A stretch of DNA of 64,000 bases, taken from the NCBI GenBank assembly GCA_022839785.1, contig JALHJW010000008.1, positions 1 through 64,000 of the forward strand, written 5' to 3'. Below, piece after piece: positions 51,168 through 61,766 of this stretch (position 1 is the first letter of the stretch; each line of letters starts with the position of its first letter). The notes below the pieces were generated by a model. The model was not told where the DNA came from. It was given only the letters and a program-made list of their open reading frames with translations, and ran no database searches. Source of the stretch: Desulfovibrio sp. (lineage in GTDB: Bacteria; Desulfobacterota; Desulfovibrionia; Desulfovibrionales; Desulfovibrionaceae). The translations under genes were made by a program, and so were the position numbers.

Positions 51168-51226
51168 GGGGCGCGTTTCCTGCCGACCGCGCGGTCGGCA
51201 GGAAACGCGCCCCGTGCCTTTTGTCG
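51168..51226 (+). terminator. Perfect 46-bp palindrome, strong terminator
   Basis: Positions 51168-51190 and 51191-51213 are exact reverse complements (GGGGCGCGTTTCCTGCCGAC and onward, centre GCGC), which leaves at most a four-base loop. GTGCCTTTTGT follows on the plus strand. A smaller stem CCCGC/GCGGG lies just upstream. It sits between convergent genes (flippase stop 51089, peptidase stop 51243) and probably ends both transcripts. Confidence 0.8.
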
Positions 51227-51242
51227 AGAGGGGAGACGCTCC

Positions 51243-54146
51243 CTACAGCACCCGCGTCAGCCGCATCCCCGCGATGTCAGCCGCCTTGAGGGCCTCGTCC
51301 TGGCCCAGGACCACGATCCGGCCGTGGTCGCGCAGGGCCGCGGCGGCGCGGCCGAAGGCGCGGAAGTCCTTGGCCGTCGCGCCGAGGATGGCCTCCCGCC
51401 GGGCTTGGCGCTCCTCCTCGGTGCGGTTGGCGAGATGCCGGACCAGGGACGTCCAGCCCTTGGCGTCGGGCAGCATGTAGGCATCCATGTCGCCGATGGC
51501 CCCGACCACGGCCTTGTCCAACTCGGCCTGCGAGATGTCGAGGGATTCGAGATAGGCCGCGGCCGCGTCGTAGGCGGCCAGGGTCTTGTGCAGGTTCGGA
51601 TCGCGGTACGAAACCATGAACAGGTTGCCCGCCGTCTCGTCGTAGGAGCAGAACGCGCCGTAGGCCCCGCCCTGCACGCGCACGCGGTCCCAGAGATAGG
51701 CCGTGCGCAGCCAGCGCGACACGGCCGGGGCGGAAAGGCCCGTCTCGACGCCCAGGGCCGTGAGATTCACGCCCTTGCCCACGTAATTCACCTGGGCCGG
51801 GAGGGTCAGGCCTTCGGCCGCGGGCAGCGTCTTCAACTTCCAGGCGTTCGTCCTCGGCGCGGCCGTGGGCAGGGCGTCCAGCAGCGCGCCGAGTCCCGGC
51901 TCCAGGGCCGCTGCGGCGCGCTCGTCCGCCGTGAGATTGACCATGCGCGAGGCCTCCCGCAGGAGCGCCGCGCGGATGTCCTCCAGGGTGGCCAGGGTCT
52001 GGGGCCACTGCGTCTCCAACATCTCCAGGAGCTTGCGCAGGGTCAGCAGGTACTCCACGCCGCCGGTCAGCTCGCCGATCATTCCGGCCTGCGTGAAGCC
52101 CGCGGCCAGGCGCGAGGAGACGAAGCCGTGGCCGCCCGGGGCCAGGCGCTGCTCAAGCCGCGCTTTTTCCTCCAGCAGCATCTGCCTGAACCGGCTTGGG
52201 TCGTCGAAGCGGGCCGTGAGCAACACGTCGTGCATCAGTTCGGCCATCTCCCCCGTCTTCTCGGCCGTGGCCTTGCCGCGCAGGAAGAGCCAGGCCGCGG
52301 GAGCGTCCTCGCCGCGCACCGAAGCCGCGAAGGTCTGGCAACCCATGCCGCCCGTGACCCGCGCGATGCGCCGTGTGAGCGCGGTGAAATCGTCGCGCGC
52401 CGTGCCCATCTCCAGCAGCGCCCGGCCGAAGAGCGGCGCCAGCCCCAGGTGCTCGCGCGGCAGGCAGGCCAGGGAGAAGCCCACGTCCAGGTAGGCGATG
52501 CCCGCGGTGGGCAGGTCGTGGGTCAGCAGCCGCGCGCCGTGCGTCACCGTGAGTTCACCGGGGATGCGGGCGTTCTCGCGCGGCAGGTCGCCGCGTCCGA
52601 GCATGGGGATGGCGGCCAGGGCCTCGGGCGGATCGGCCCGTTCCTGCTCCGCGCGCAGGGTCCTGGTCTCCTCGATGACGCGCGCGCGGGCCGCCGCGTC
52701 CATGCCCTCCAGGGCCAGCCTGAGGCGCTCGGCCTCGATGCGCTCGCGGCGCTTCAGCATCTCGGCGTCCGGGGTGAGCAGCACGGAGGAGCGGTGGCTG
52801 TTGTCCAGGAAGTGCGCGCGGAGCAGCTCCTCGAAGACCTGCTCCCCCGCGGCCAGGCGCTTCTTCAGCGCGGCCAGCGGGGCCTCGAAAGCCACCAGGG
52901 CCAGGGGATCGCCTCCGTAGAGCGCGGTGGAGAGGCTGCGCAGCCACAGCGAGAGTCCGCGCGGGAAGCGGCCGGTGTTGTTCTCGCGGAAGGCGAACTC
53001 GATGGAGTTCAGGGCCGCGTCCAGCAGGTCCTGTCCGATTCCCGCGGCCGCCAGTCCGGTGAGCACGGAGAAGACGATCTCCTCCATGTGCGCCTGGGCG
53101 TCGCGGGCCCGGGCCGGGTCCATGCCCTTGAGCCCCACGGAGAAGTACATGTGGCGCAGTTCGGTTTCCAGGCCCCCGGTCACGTCCTCGCCCAGACCCG
53201 AGTCGAGCAGCGCCTTGCGCAGCGGCGAGGAGGGCAGGCCGAGCAGGATCTCCTCAAGCACGCGCAAGGCCAGGTTGGCCTCGGCGTCGCCGGTCTCGGG
53301 CAGGAGGAAGGCCATGGTGGCCATGGCCTTGCCGCCGTCCTCCCCGGCGGCGTAGCCGCGCTCGATGCGGCGCGGCTCGGCAAAGCGGGGCTGGGGCCGG
53401 ACCTCGGAATCCACGGCCAGGGGGCCGTAACGGTCGAGATAGGCGGCCAGGAGCCGCAGCCGCTCGTCGGGGTCGTCGTCGCCGTAAAAGCAGATCCAGG
53501 CGTTGGCCGGATGGTAGTAGGTGCGGTGGAAATCGAGGAAATCCCCGTAGGTCAGGTCCGGGATGCGTTCCGGGTCGCCGCCCGAATCCAGGCCGTAGGT
53601 GATGTCCGGGAAGAGGGACTGCTGCGTCAGCTCGGCCAGCACCGCGTCGGGGGAGGAGTACGCGCCCTTCATCTCGTTGAAGACCACGCCCTTGTAGGCC
53701 ATGGGACCTTCGGGGGCGTCCAGCTCGTAGTGCCAGCCCTCCTGGCGCAGGATGTTCTCGCTGATGCGCGGGTGGAAGACCGCGTCCAGGTACACGTCGA
53801 TGAGGTTGTAGAAATCCTGCAGGTTGGCCGAGGCCACGGGGTAGCAGGTCTTGTCCGGGTAGGTGAAGGCGTTCAGGAAGGTCTGCAGCGACCCCTTGAG
53901 CAACTCCACGAAGGGTTCCTTGACCGGATATTTCTCCGAACCGCAGAGCACGGAATGCTCCAGGATGTGGGCCACGCCCGTGGAGTCCCTGGGCGGCGTG
54001 CGGAAGGCGATGCCGAAGACCTTGTTCTCGTCCGGCGCGATGACGGACATGAGCCGCGCGCCCGTGACGTCGTGGCGGTAGAAGCGGACGGCGGACTGAA
54101 TTTCCGGGACCTCTCGCGCGCTCTCAAGCGTGAAACCGTGGGGCAT
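51243..54146 (-). CDS. M16C-family metallopeptidase (presequence protease-like)
   Basis: 967 residues, as usual for M16C (PreP/CymA-type) two-halves peptidases. The inverted zinc motif HILEH lies near residue 60 in STGVAHILEHSVLCGSEKYP, with the distal Glu in VFNEMKGAYSS. LKGSLQTFLNAFTYPDKTCYP and the C-terminal RVQGGAYGAFCSYD (substrate-binding R/Y pair) are present. No signal peptide, so it degrades short peptides in the cytoplasm. ATG 54146 has GGAGGAAT directly upstream. The frame extends 21 codons further but without homology. It is monocistronic. Confidence 0.9.
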   Translation of the reverse strand: MPHGFTLESAREVPEIQSAVRFYRHDVTGARLMSVIAPDENKVFGIAFRTPPRDSTGVAHILEHSVLCGSEKYPVKEPFVELLKGSLQTFLNAFTYPDKTCYPVASANLQDFYNLIDVYLDAVFHPRISENILRQEGWHYELDAPEGPMAYKGVVFNEMKGAYSSPDAVLAELTQQSLFPDITYGLDSGGDPERIPDLTYGDFLDFHRTYYHPANAWICFYGDDDPDERLRLLAAYLDRYGPLAVDSEVRPQPRFAEPRRIERGYAAGEDGGKAMATMAFLLPETGDAEANLALRVLEEILLGLPSSPLRKALLDSGLGEDVTGGLETELRHMYFSVGLKGMDPARARDAQAHMEEIVFSVLTGLAAAGIGQDLLDAALNSIEFAFRENNTGRFPRGLSLWLRSLSTALYGGDPLALVAFEAPLAALKKRLAAGEQVFEELLRAHFLDNSHRSSVLLTPDAEMLKRRERIEAERLRLALEGMDAAARARVIEETRTLRAEQERADPPEALAAIPMLGRGDLPRENARIPGELTVTHGARLLTHDLPTAGIAYLDVGFSLACLPREHLGLAPLFGRALLEMGTARDDFTALTRRIARVTGGMGCQTFAASVRGEDAPAAWLFLRGKATAEKTGEMAELMHDVLLTARFDDPSRFRQMLLEEKARLEQRLAPGGHGFVSSRLAAGFTQAGMIGELTGGVEYLLTLRKLLEMLETQWPQTLATLEDIRAALLREASRMVNLTADERAAAALEPGLGALLDALPTAAPRTNAWKLKTLPAAEGLTLPAQVNYVGKGVNLTALGVETGLSAPAVSRWLRTAYLWDRVRVQGGAYGAFCSYDETAGNLFMVSYRDPNLHKTLAAYDAAAAYLESLDISQAELDKAVVGAIGDMDAYMLPDAKGWTSLVRHLANRTEEERQARREAILGATAKDFRAFGRAAAALRDHGRIVVLGQDEALKAADIAGMRLTRVL

Positions 54147-54266
54147 GATTCCTCCGGGCTGTTCGTGGCGGCTGCGCCGCCTCGTGGAAATGTACAGCAT
54201 GACCGGCAAAGCGCAACCGGGTGCGTTCGCCCCTGCGCGCCGGGACGGCCGGGGCGAAAAGCCGCC

Positions 54267-54956
54267 TCAGACCAGCCCCTCGGCCGCAAGCCGCGTGAGC
54301 AGCGCGGGCAGGTCGGGCGCGGTGAAGACGGCTCCGGCCGCGGCCAGCTCGGTTTCGGGAACGCGGCCCGTGGCCACCCCGGCGGCGGGCATGCCCGCCG
54401 AAAGGCCGGTGGCGATGTCCAGGGTATGGTCGCCCACCATCAGGGCGTGGGCCGGGGACACGCCCAGGACGCGCAGCGCGGCGGCGGCGTGGTCCGGATC
54501 GGGCTTGGGCCGGGGCACGTCCTCGCGCGCCAGGAAGCAGTCCACGGCGGTGAGGATATCGGGGAAGACGATCTTGACGGCGGCGGTGCAGTTGCGCGTG
54601 ATCACGGCGGTGCGCAGGCCCCGCCCGCGAAGCCCGGCCAGCGCGGGCCGGGCGAAGGGAAAGAGGCCGCCGCGCCGGGCCGCGGCCAGCTCCATGTCCA
54701 TGATCAGGAAGCGGCCCCGGGTGCCGAATTCCAGGGCGGTTTCCCGGCCTTCGACCCCGGCGATCTCCTCCGTCAGCAGAGCGAGCCATTCCAGGGCGGG
54801 CAGGCCGTTGGCGGCCGGCTCCTCGCCCAGGTAGGCCGCGGCCAGCGCGGCCAGGCGGCGCTTCATGTCCGCGAAGTCGATGGTCAGTTCGGCCAGGGTG
54901 CCGTCGAAGTCCAGGACCAGGGCCTGGAGGCGGCCGTTGCGCGCGGGCTGCGTCAT
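54267..54956 (-). CDS. HAD-superfamily phosphatase (phosphoglycolate-phosphatase-like)
   Basis: 229 residues. Motif I LVLDFDGTLAELTIDF holds the nucleophile Asp. A helical cap is next, then motif II AVITRNCTAA, motif III Lys in REDVPRPKPDPDH, and motif IV LMVGDHTLDIATGLSAG. It is a typical Gph-like subfamily I HAD enzyme. It removes phosphate from a small cytoplasmic substrate. The gene starts at ATG 54956 and is divergent from the flavoprotein gene with an 82-base gap. An open frame runs further upstream without homology. Confidence 0.85.
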   Translation of the reverse strand: MTQPARNGRLQALVLDFDGTLAELTIDFADMKRRLAALAAAYLGEEPAANGLPALEWLALLTEEIAGVEGRETALEFGTRGRFLIMDMELAAARRGGLFPFARPALAGLRGRGLRTAVITRNCTAAVKIVFPDILTAVDCFLAREDVPRPKPDPDHAAAALRVLGVSPAHALMVGDHTLDIATGLSAGMPAAGVATGRVPETELAAAGAVFTAPDLPALLTRLAAEGLV

Positions 54957-55038
54957 GCCCTGTGGGATGGGGCCAAAAACTTTTCCCGTCAAGAGGAACA
55001 GGGGTTTCAAAGCGTGCATTTTCTGGGTAGCAAAAGGC

Positions 55039-56211
55039 ATGCACGACCTCGTCATCGCCGGAGCGGGTCCAGCCGGGGCCTCTGCGGCCCGGGCCGCGGC
55101 CCGGGCCGGGCTCTCGGTGCTGCTGCTGGACAAGGACGTCTTCCCCCGGCACAAGCCCTGCGGCGGCGCGCTGTCCGGGCGCGCCCTGGAGGCCCTGGAC
55201 TTTCCCCTGCCCCCTGGGCTTGCCGAGCGGGACTTCCGGGGGGGCCTGCTGTGCATCGACGGGGCGCGCAACCTGGCCGCGCCGCCCTACCGCACCGGCG
55301 TGCTGGTGCGGCGGCCGCCCTTCGACGCCCTGCTCGTGGACAAGGCGCGTGAGGCCGGGGCGGCGGTGCGCGAGGCGGAGCGGGCCGTGGGCATCGAGGA
55401 GGACACGCAGGGGGTGACCGTCCGCACCGTGGGCGCGCGCACGGGCCGGGACGCGGCCGGAGCCCATCGCGGCCGCCTGCTGCTCGTGGCCGAGGGCGCG
55501 TCCGGCCGCCTCAAGCTGCACGTCCGCCCGCCGGACCCGCCGGACAACATGAATTTCTGCGCCTGCGCCGACATCCCCCTGGACCATCTGCCGCCGGGCG
55601 GCCCGGCCACCCCGGATTCGCCGCTGCTCCTGCACTTCGGCATCAGCGACGTCGCCTACGGCTGGGTCTTTCAGCGCCGCGAGGACTGCTCCGTGGGCAT
55701 GGGGGAACTGGGTACGAACAGCCGTCTGGCCGTGGGCCATCTCGAAGAGTTGTGCCGCATTCACGGCATCCGGCGGCCCGCCCGCATCGAAGGGGCGCGC
55801 ATTCCCATGGGCGGGGTGGAACGGGCCCTTTTCAAGGGCCGCGTGCTGCTGGCCGGAGACGCCGGAGGGTTCGCCGATCCCCTGCTCGGGGAGGGCATCT
55901 CCCAGGCCATCCGCACCGGGCAGTGGGCCGCGGAGGCGGCGCGGCGCGCCCTGGAGGCGGGCGACCCGTTCGCCGCCGGACCGCTGCTTCGCGACCTGTC
56001 CCGGCCGCTGCACCAGGAACTGCGCCATGCGCTCCGGCTGGTGCGCGCCCTGCAACGCGCGCCGCGCAGACTGTTCCGGGCCATGCTCACGCATCCCCCG
56101 GCGCTCCTGCGCTACGTGGAGATCCTGGCCGGAAGCGCCACCTATGCCGACTTCAACCGTTTCCTGAAACGCCGCCTGCCCCTCTATCTGCTGCGCGCGC
56201 TCTGGGCGTGA
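55039..56211 (+). CDS. FAD-dependent geranylgeranyl-reductase-like oxidoreductase
   Basis: 390 residues. MHDLVIAGAGPAGASAARAA is the FAD-binding GxGxxG fold, with DKDVFPRHKPCGGALSGRAL as the PxxKxCGG signature of the geranylgeranyl reductase/ChlP family. GRVLLAGDAGGFADPLLGEG is the second FAD motif (GD). It probably reduces isoprenoid double bonds or acts as a related monooxygenase. The C-terminal 60 residues are basic with HALRLVRALQRAPRRLFRAM and may lie on the membrane. Start ATG 55039. It converges with rnr. Confidence 0.85.
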   Translation: MHDLVIAGAGPAGASAARAAARAGLSVLLLDKDVFPRHKPCGGALSGRALEALDFPLPPGLAERDFRGGLLCIDGARNLAAPPYRTGVLVRRPPFDALLVDKAREAGAAVREAERAVGIEEDTQGVTVRTVGARTGRDAAGAHRGRLLLVAEGASGRLKLHVRPPDPPDNMNFCACADIPLDHLPPGGPATPDSPLLLHFGISDVAYGWVFQRREDCSVGMGELGTNSRLAVGHLEELCRIHGIRRPARIEGARIPMGGVERALFKGRVLLAGDAGGFADPLLGEGISQAIRTGQWAAEAARRALEAGDPFAAGPLLRDLSRPLHQELRHALRLVRALQRAPRRLFRAMLTHPPALLRYVEILAGSATYADFNRFLKRRLPLYLLRALWA

Positions 56212-56253
56212 GGCCGGGGGGCCACGGCCGCATCGCGGCCCGCTCGCGCCAGA

Positions 56254-58650
<2,397 letters not shown>

Positions 58651-58652
58651 GT

Positions 58653-59741
58653 TCACTCCTTGTGCGTCTGGTTCGCGGCCGCGTGGGCCGGGGCGAGCAG
58701 ACGGGCGGCGACGAAGCCGGAAAAATCCTGCGCGCAGGACAGCGCCTCGCCGAAGCGCGGCTCCACCTCCAGGACGAGGCCGCCCGGCAGCAGCGAGGCG
58801 TCGATCTTCACCGCGTCCTTGGCCGTGATCACGACGTGCCCGGTTCCGGCGTTGGCGGCGCGGGCGCGCAGGCTGCGCAGGTCGTCGGCGTCGAAGGCGT
58901 GGTGGTCGGGGAAGACCAGGACCTCCTCGGGCGGATAGCCGAAGAACTGCGCCGCGGTCCGGGCCACCTGGCCGGGGTGGGCCACGCCGCAGGCCAGGAC
59001 GTAGGGCTCGCGCCCGAGGTCCGCGAGCGGCGCGTCGCTGTCCAGGGCGCGGAGGCGTGAGGCCGCGAGGCTGAAGGCGAAGACCGGACGCTCCAGGCCT
59101 TGGAGCCGTTCCTTGGCGGGCGCGTTCAGGCTGCGCAGGTTTCCGTCCGGGGTCTTGACCAGAAATGCGTGGGCCCGCTGCAGGGCGGCCTCGCCCTCGC
59201 GCCAGTATCCGGCCGGGAAGGCGCGGCCCCAGGCCGCGCCCAGGTCGGCCGTGCGCAGCAGGCACAGGTCCAGGTCGCGCGCCAGGGCCAGGTGCTGGTA
59301 GCCGTCGTCGAGCACGAACAGGCCGGGACGCAGCGTCTGGGCGGCCCACTGGCCGCCGCGCCGCCGCACGGGGTCCACGATCACCTCGGCCTCGGGGCAG
59401 GAGCGCTTGAGGAGCAGCGGTTCGTCCCCACAGACGGCCGGGTCGTCGTCAGGCCCCACCCGCCAGGGCAGGCGGGGCGGACGGGCGCGGTAGCCGCGCG
59501 TGAGCACGCAGGGCGGGAGCCCGGCCGCGAGGGCCGCGCGGCAGAGCCAGAGCGCCACCGGGGTCTTGCCCGTGCCGCCCATGGCCACGTTGCCCACCGA
59601 GACCACGGCCCCGGGAAGCCGCACGCGCTCGAAGACGCCCGCGGCGTAGGCGTTCTCGCGCAGACGCATGAGCCCGGCCCAGGCCGCCCCGGCAGGGGCG
59701 AGCAGCGGGGCGAAGCGGTCGAGCAGGCGGGTGGCGTCCAT
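58653..59741 (-). CDS. lpxK: Tetraacyldisaccharide 4'-kinase
   Basis: 362 residues. The P-loop is SVGNVAMGGTGKTPVALWL, the LpxK signature. VLTRGYRARPP, VGDEP-type GDEPLLLKRSCP and LDDGYQHLALARDLDLCL follow (DDGxQH). The C-terminal half has VVITAKDAVKI. It phosphorylates lipid A disaccharide at the inner membrane, which proves a lipid A-containing outer membrane. GGGACGA lies upstream of ATG 59741. rnr follows with a two-base gap, and a hairpin at 59773 separates it from the Bax-inhibitor gene. Confidence 0.94.
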   Translation of the reverse strand: MDATRLLDRFAPLLAPAGAAWAGLMRLRENAYAAGVFERVRLPGAVVSVGNVAMGGTGKTPVALWLCRAALAAGLPPCVLTRGYRARPPRLPWRVGPDDDPAVCGDEPLLLKRSCPEAEVIVDPVRRRGGQWAAQTLRPGLFVLDDGYQHLALARDLDLCLLRTADLGAAWGRAFPAGYWREGEAALQRAHAFLVKTPDGNLRSLNAPAKERLQGLERPVFAFSLAASRLRALDSDAPLADLGREPYVLACGVAHPGQVARTAAQFFGYPPEEVLVFPDHHAFDADDLRSLRARAANAGTGHVVITAKDAVKIDASLLPGGLVLEVEPRFGEALSCAQDFSGFVAARLLAPAHAAANQTHKE

Positions 59742-59772
59742 CACATTCGTCCCGCGGCAGGGCGGAGGAGGC

Positions 59773-59805
59773 GGCCCGCCGGGAGGGAGCTCCTCCCGGC
59801 GGGCC
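59773..59805 (-). terminator. 14-bp stem hairpin between BI-1 and lpxK genes
   Basis: GGCCCGCCGGGAGG (59773-59786) and CCTCCCGGCGGGCC (59792-59805) are exact complements around GAGCT. It starts eight bases after the BI-1 stop in the direction of transcription. No T run follows, so it may act as a strong pause or 3' end stabiliser. Confidence 0.5.
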
Positions 59806-59812
59806 TTCAGGG

Positions 59813-60520
59813 CTATTCGCGGTTGCCGCCGAAGAAGCGCAGCAGCATCAGGAAGAGGTTGATGAAGTCGAGGTACAAGGTGAGCGCGCCCAGGATCACG
59901 CCGCGGCGCATGACCGTGGCGTCGTCCAGGGGCGCGGTTTCGGCCATGGCGCGCAGACGCTGCGTGTCGTAGGCCGTGAGGCCGACGAAGACGAGCACGC
60001 CGACGCCGGAGATGACGAAGTCCATGGCCGGGCTTCTGAGGAAGATGTTGACCAGCGAGGCGATGATGACGCCGATGAGGCCCATGAACAGGAAGGAGCC
60101 CCAGGAGCTGAGGTCCTTCTTGGTGGTGTAGCCGTAGATGCTCATGGCGCCGAACATGGCCCCGGCCGTGAAGAAGGCCTTGGAGATGGCGGCCATGGAG
60201 TAGACCACGAAGATGGCCGAGAGGGTCACGCCGTTGAGCGCGCTGTAGAGCAGGAAGAGGCCCGTGGCCGTGCCCGCGGAGAGGCGGTTGATGGCCCCGG
60301 AGATGCCGAAGACGAGCGCCACTTCGGCGATGACCAGGCCGATGAGGAGCATGGGGTTGCCGAAAATAAGCTGCATCATGGACGGGCTGGACGCGGTGTA
60401 CAGGGCCGCTCCCGCGGTCAGGAGCAGGCCCGCGCACATCCAGCCGTACACGCCGCGCATGAACTCGCTCAGGACCTGGGTCCCGGCCTGCGTCTGGCGC
60501 ATGGTGCCGAATCGATTCAT
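59813..60520 (-). CDS. Bax inhibitor-1/YccA family membrane protein
   Basis: 235 residues with seven membrane helices. LSEFMRGVYGWMCAGLLLTA, the AINRLSAGTATGLFLLYSAL segment and the late FVGLTAYDTQRLRAMAE with conserved Asp, then ALTLYLDFINLFLMLLRFFG, match the TMBIM/YccA family. Members modulate FtsH or leak calcium. A Ca/Na antiporter gene is next, which may be chance. The gene is one transcript with its own start at 60520, followed by the hairpin at 59773. Confidence 0.9.
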   Translation of the reverse strand: MNRFGTMRQTQAGTQVLSEFMRGVYGWMCAGLLLTAGAALYTASSPSMMQLIFGNPMLLIGLVIAEVALVFGISGAINRLSAGTATGLFLLYSALNGVTLSAIFVVYSMAAISKAFFTAGAMFGAMSIYGYTTKKDLSSWGSFLFMGLIGVIIASLVNIFLRSPAMDFVISGVGVLVFVGLTAYDTQRLRAMAETAPLDDATVMRRGVILGALTLYLDFINLFLMLLRFFGGNRE

Positions 60521-60590
60521 TTCTGCTGTCCTCCGTTCAGTTGTTGTCAGCTTACAGGACTAATCACTTTTCCTCCCCCTGGCAAGAAAA

Positions 60591-61505
60591 TCAGGACAGG
60601 GCCGAACGGGCCGCCACCAGCAGGTTGACGGCGACGAGCGCCAGCCCTTCCCGGCGGCCGAGGGTCCAGTGGGTGCGCAGGAAGAGCAGAAACAAGGCGA
60701 CGAAGGCCACGTTCAGGGCCGCGTCCGTGAAGGCCGCGGGCGAGGGGGAAAGGGGCCGCAGCAGGCAGGCCGTTCCCAGCACCCCGGCATAGTTGAAGAT
60801 GTTGCTGCCCACGAGGTTGCCCAGGAGCATGTCGTTGCGTCCCTTCAGCGAGGCCGCGACGGTCGTGGCCAGTTCCGGCAGGGAGGTGCCCAGGGCCACC
60901 AGGGTCATGCCGATGAACCATTCGCTGACCCCGGCCGCGCGGGCGAGGTTCGTGGCCGCGTCCACGAGCAGTCCGCCGCCCAGGGCCACGCCCGCGAACC
61001 CGGCCAGGAGGCGCGGGTAGTCCCACCAGCGGGCCGCGCGGCACCCCGCGTCCGTCTCCACGCCGCCCGCGCGGAAGAGCAGCCAGAGGTATCCGGCCAG
61101 GAAGGCGAGGAGGAGCAGCCCGGCGGGCCTGCCCAGAAAGCCGGACCAGGCGGCCAGGGCCACGGCCGCGGACAGGCCGAGGAGCAGCAGGCCGTCGCGC
61201 AGCAGGAGCATCCGCTCCGTCCGCACCGGCCGGATGAGGGCGGCTGTCCCGAGGATGAGGCCCAGATTGACGAAATTGGAGCCCACGACGTTGGCCAGGG
61301 AGATGTCCGCCAGGCCTTTCGCGGCCGCTGTGGCCGTGACCAGGAATTCCGGAGCCGAGGTGCCGAAGGCCACGATGGTCAGGCCGATGGTCAGTTCGGA
61401 GATGCCGCGGCTGCGGGCGATGGCAGCGGCGCTGTCCACGATCCAGCCGGCCGTGCTCCAGAGCAGGCCCACGGCCAGGGCGCAGGTGAGAAGATCGACG
61501 AGCAT
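60591..61505 (-). CDS. Calcium/sodium antiporter of the CaCA family (YrbG-like)
   Basis: 304 residues with ten membrane helices in two inverted halves. Alpha-1 repeat: TIVAFGTSAPEFLVTATAAA with VVGSNFVNLGLILG. Alpha-2 repeat: TLVALGTSLPELATTVAASL with LVGSNIFNYAGVLG. Both keep the G(T/S)SxPE signature and the Asn/Ser of the ion sites. It exchanges Na+ for Ca2+ (or K+) across the inner membrane. Its start lies 101 bases from the tracrRNA terminator, and it marks the border between the chromosome backbone and the CRISPR locus. Confidence 0.92.
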   Translation of the reverse strand: MLVDLLTCALAVGLLWSTAGWIVDSAAAIARSRGISELTIGLTIVAFGTSAPEFLVTATAAAKGLADISLANVVGSNFVNLGLILGTAALIRPVRTERMLLLRDGLLLLGLSAAVALAAWSGFLGRPAGLLLLAFLAGYLWLLFRAGGVETDAGCRAARWWDYPRLLAGFAGVALGGGLLVDAATNLARAAGVSEWFIGMTLVALGTSLPELATTVAASLKGRNDMLLGNLVGSNIFNYAGVLGTACLLRPLSPSPAAFTDAALNVAFVALFLLFLRTHWTLGRREGLALVAVNLLVAARSALS

Positions 61506-61605
61506 ATGGGCATCCTACCTGTCGAGGAGGGAAGGAGCAAGGAAGGGAGAACCCTACGAGTTTTCGTGGATGGGCTACATTTACTTCTATACATGCTTGT
61601 GTGAT
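61506..61605. other. Spacer between antiporter gene and tracrRNA end
   Basis: About 100 bases, richer in A+T than the surroundings (TACATTTACTTCTATACATG). It lies upstream of the minus-strand antiporter and downstream of the tracrRNA terminator. It could hold the antiporter promoter, but I see no well spaced -35/-10. No gene. Confidence 0.4.
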
Positions 61606-61735
61606 GGGAAAAGAAAGCGCCCCTATCTGGGGCGCTTGGGGGGTGCCGACGGCAGAGCCCCTCGGTGCTTCACCATACGGGAGAGGCACGCTTATTGTGA
61701 CTTGACGTAATGCCACACTGCCACACCCCGGGGGC
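61606..61735 (-). ncRNA. Candidate tracrRNA of the type II CRISPR system
   Basis: Read on the minus strand, the order is as in type II-C tracrRNAs. First comes an anti-repeat (GGCATTACGTCAAGTCACAAT), then AAG, giving the ACAATAAG junction known from Neisseria. Next is a stem region with CCTC/GAGG around GGTG-AAG-CACC, then GGGGCTC-TGCC-GTC-GGCA-CCCC. The end is AAGCGCCCC-AGATAG-GGGGCGCTT followed by TCTTTTCCC, an intrinsic terminator that only works on this strand. It lies directly before cas9, divergent. The 5' end is not certain, and a TTGACC at 61739-61744 could be its -35. Confidence 0.72.
61608..61638 (-). terminator. Intrinsic terminator of the tracrRNA
   Basis: Perfect 9-bp stem (61615-61623 with 61630-61638), six-base loop, then a T-rich run on the minus strand. 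On the plus strand it is followed by G6, so it is not a terminator in that direction. Confidence 0.7.
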
Positions 61736-61766
61736 ATGGTCAACAGGTGGAGAAAAGGGAGGACGC

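Noticed and set aside
51324..55352. A 1,342-codon open frame on the plus strand
   Set aside because: It is the antisense shadow of the M16 peptidase and HAD genes, whose motifs (HILEH, DFDGTL) are plain on the minus strand.
61606..61766. Possible CRISPR array or leader before cas9
   Set aside because: There is only one repeat-like unit, it lies inside a tracrRNA-like structure with its own terminator, and no spaced copies exist in the window.
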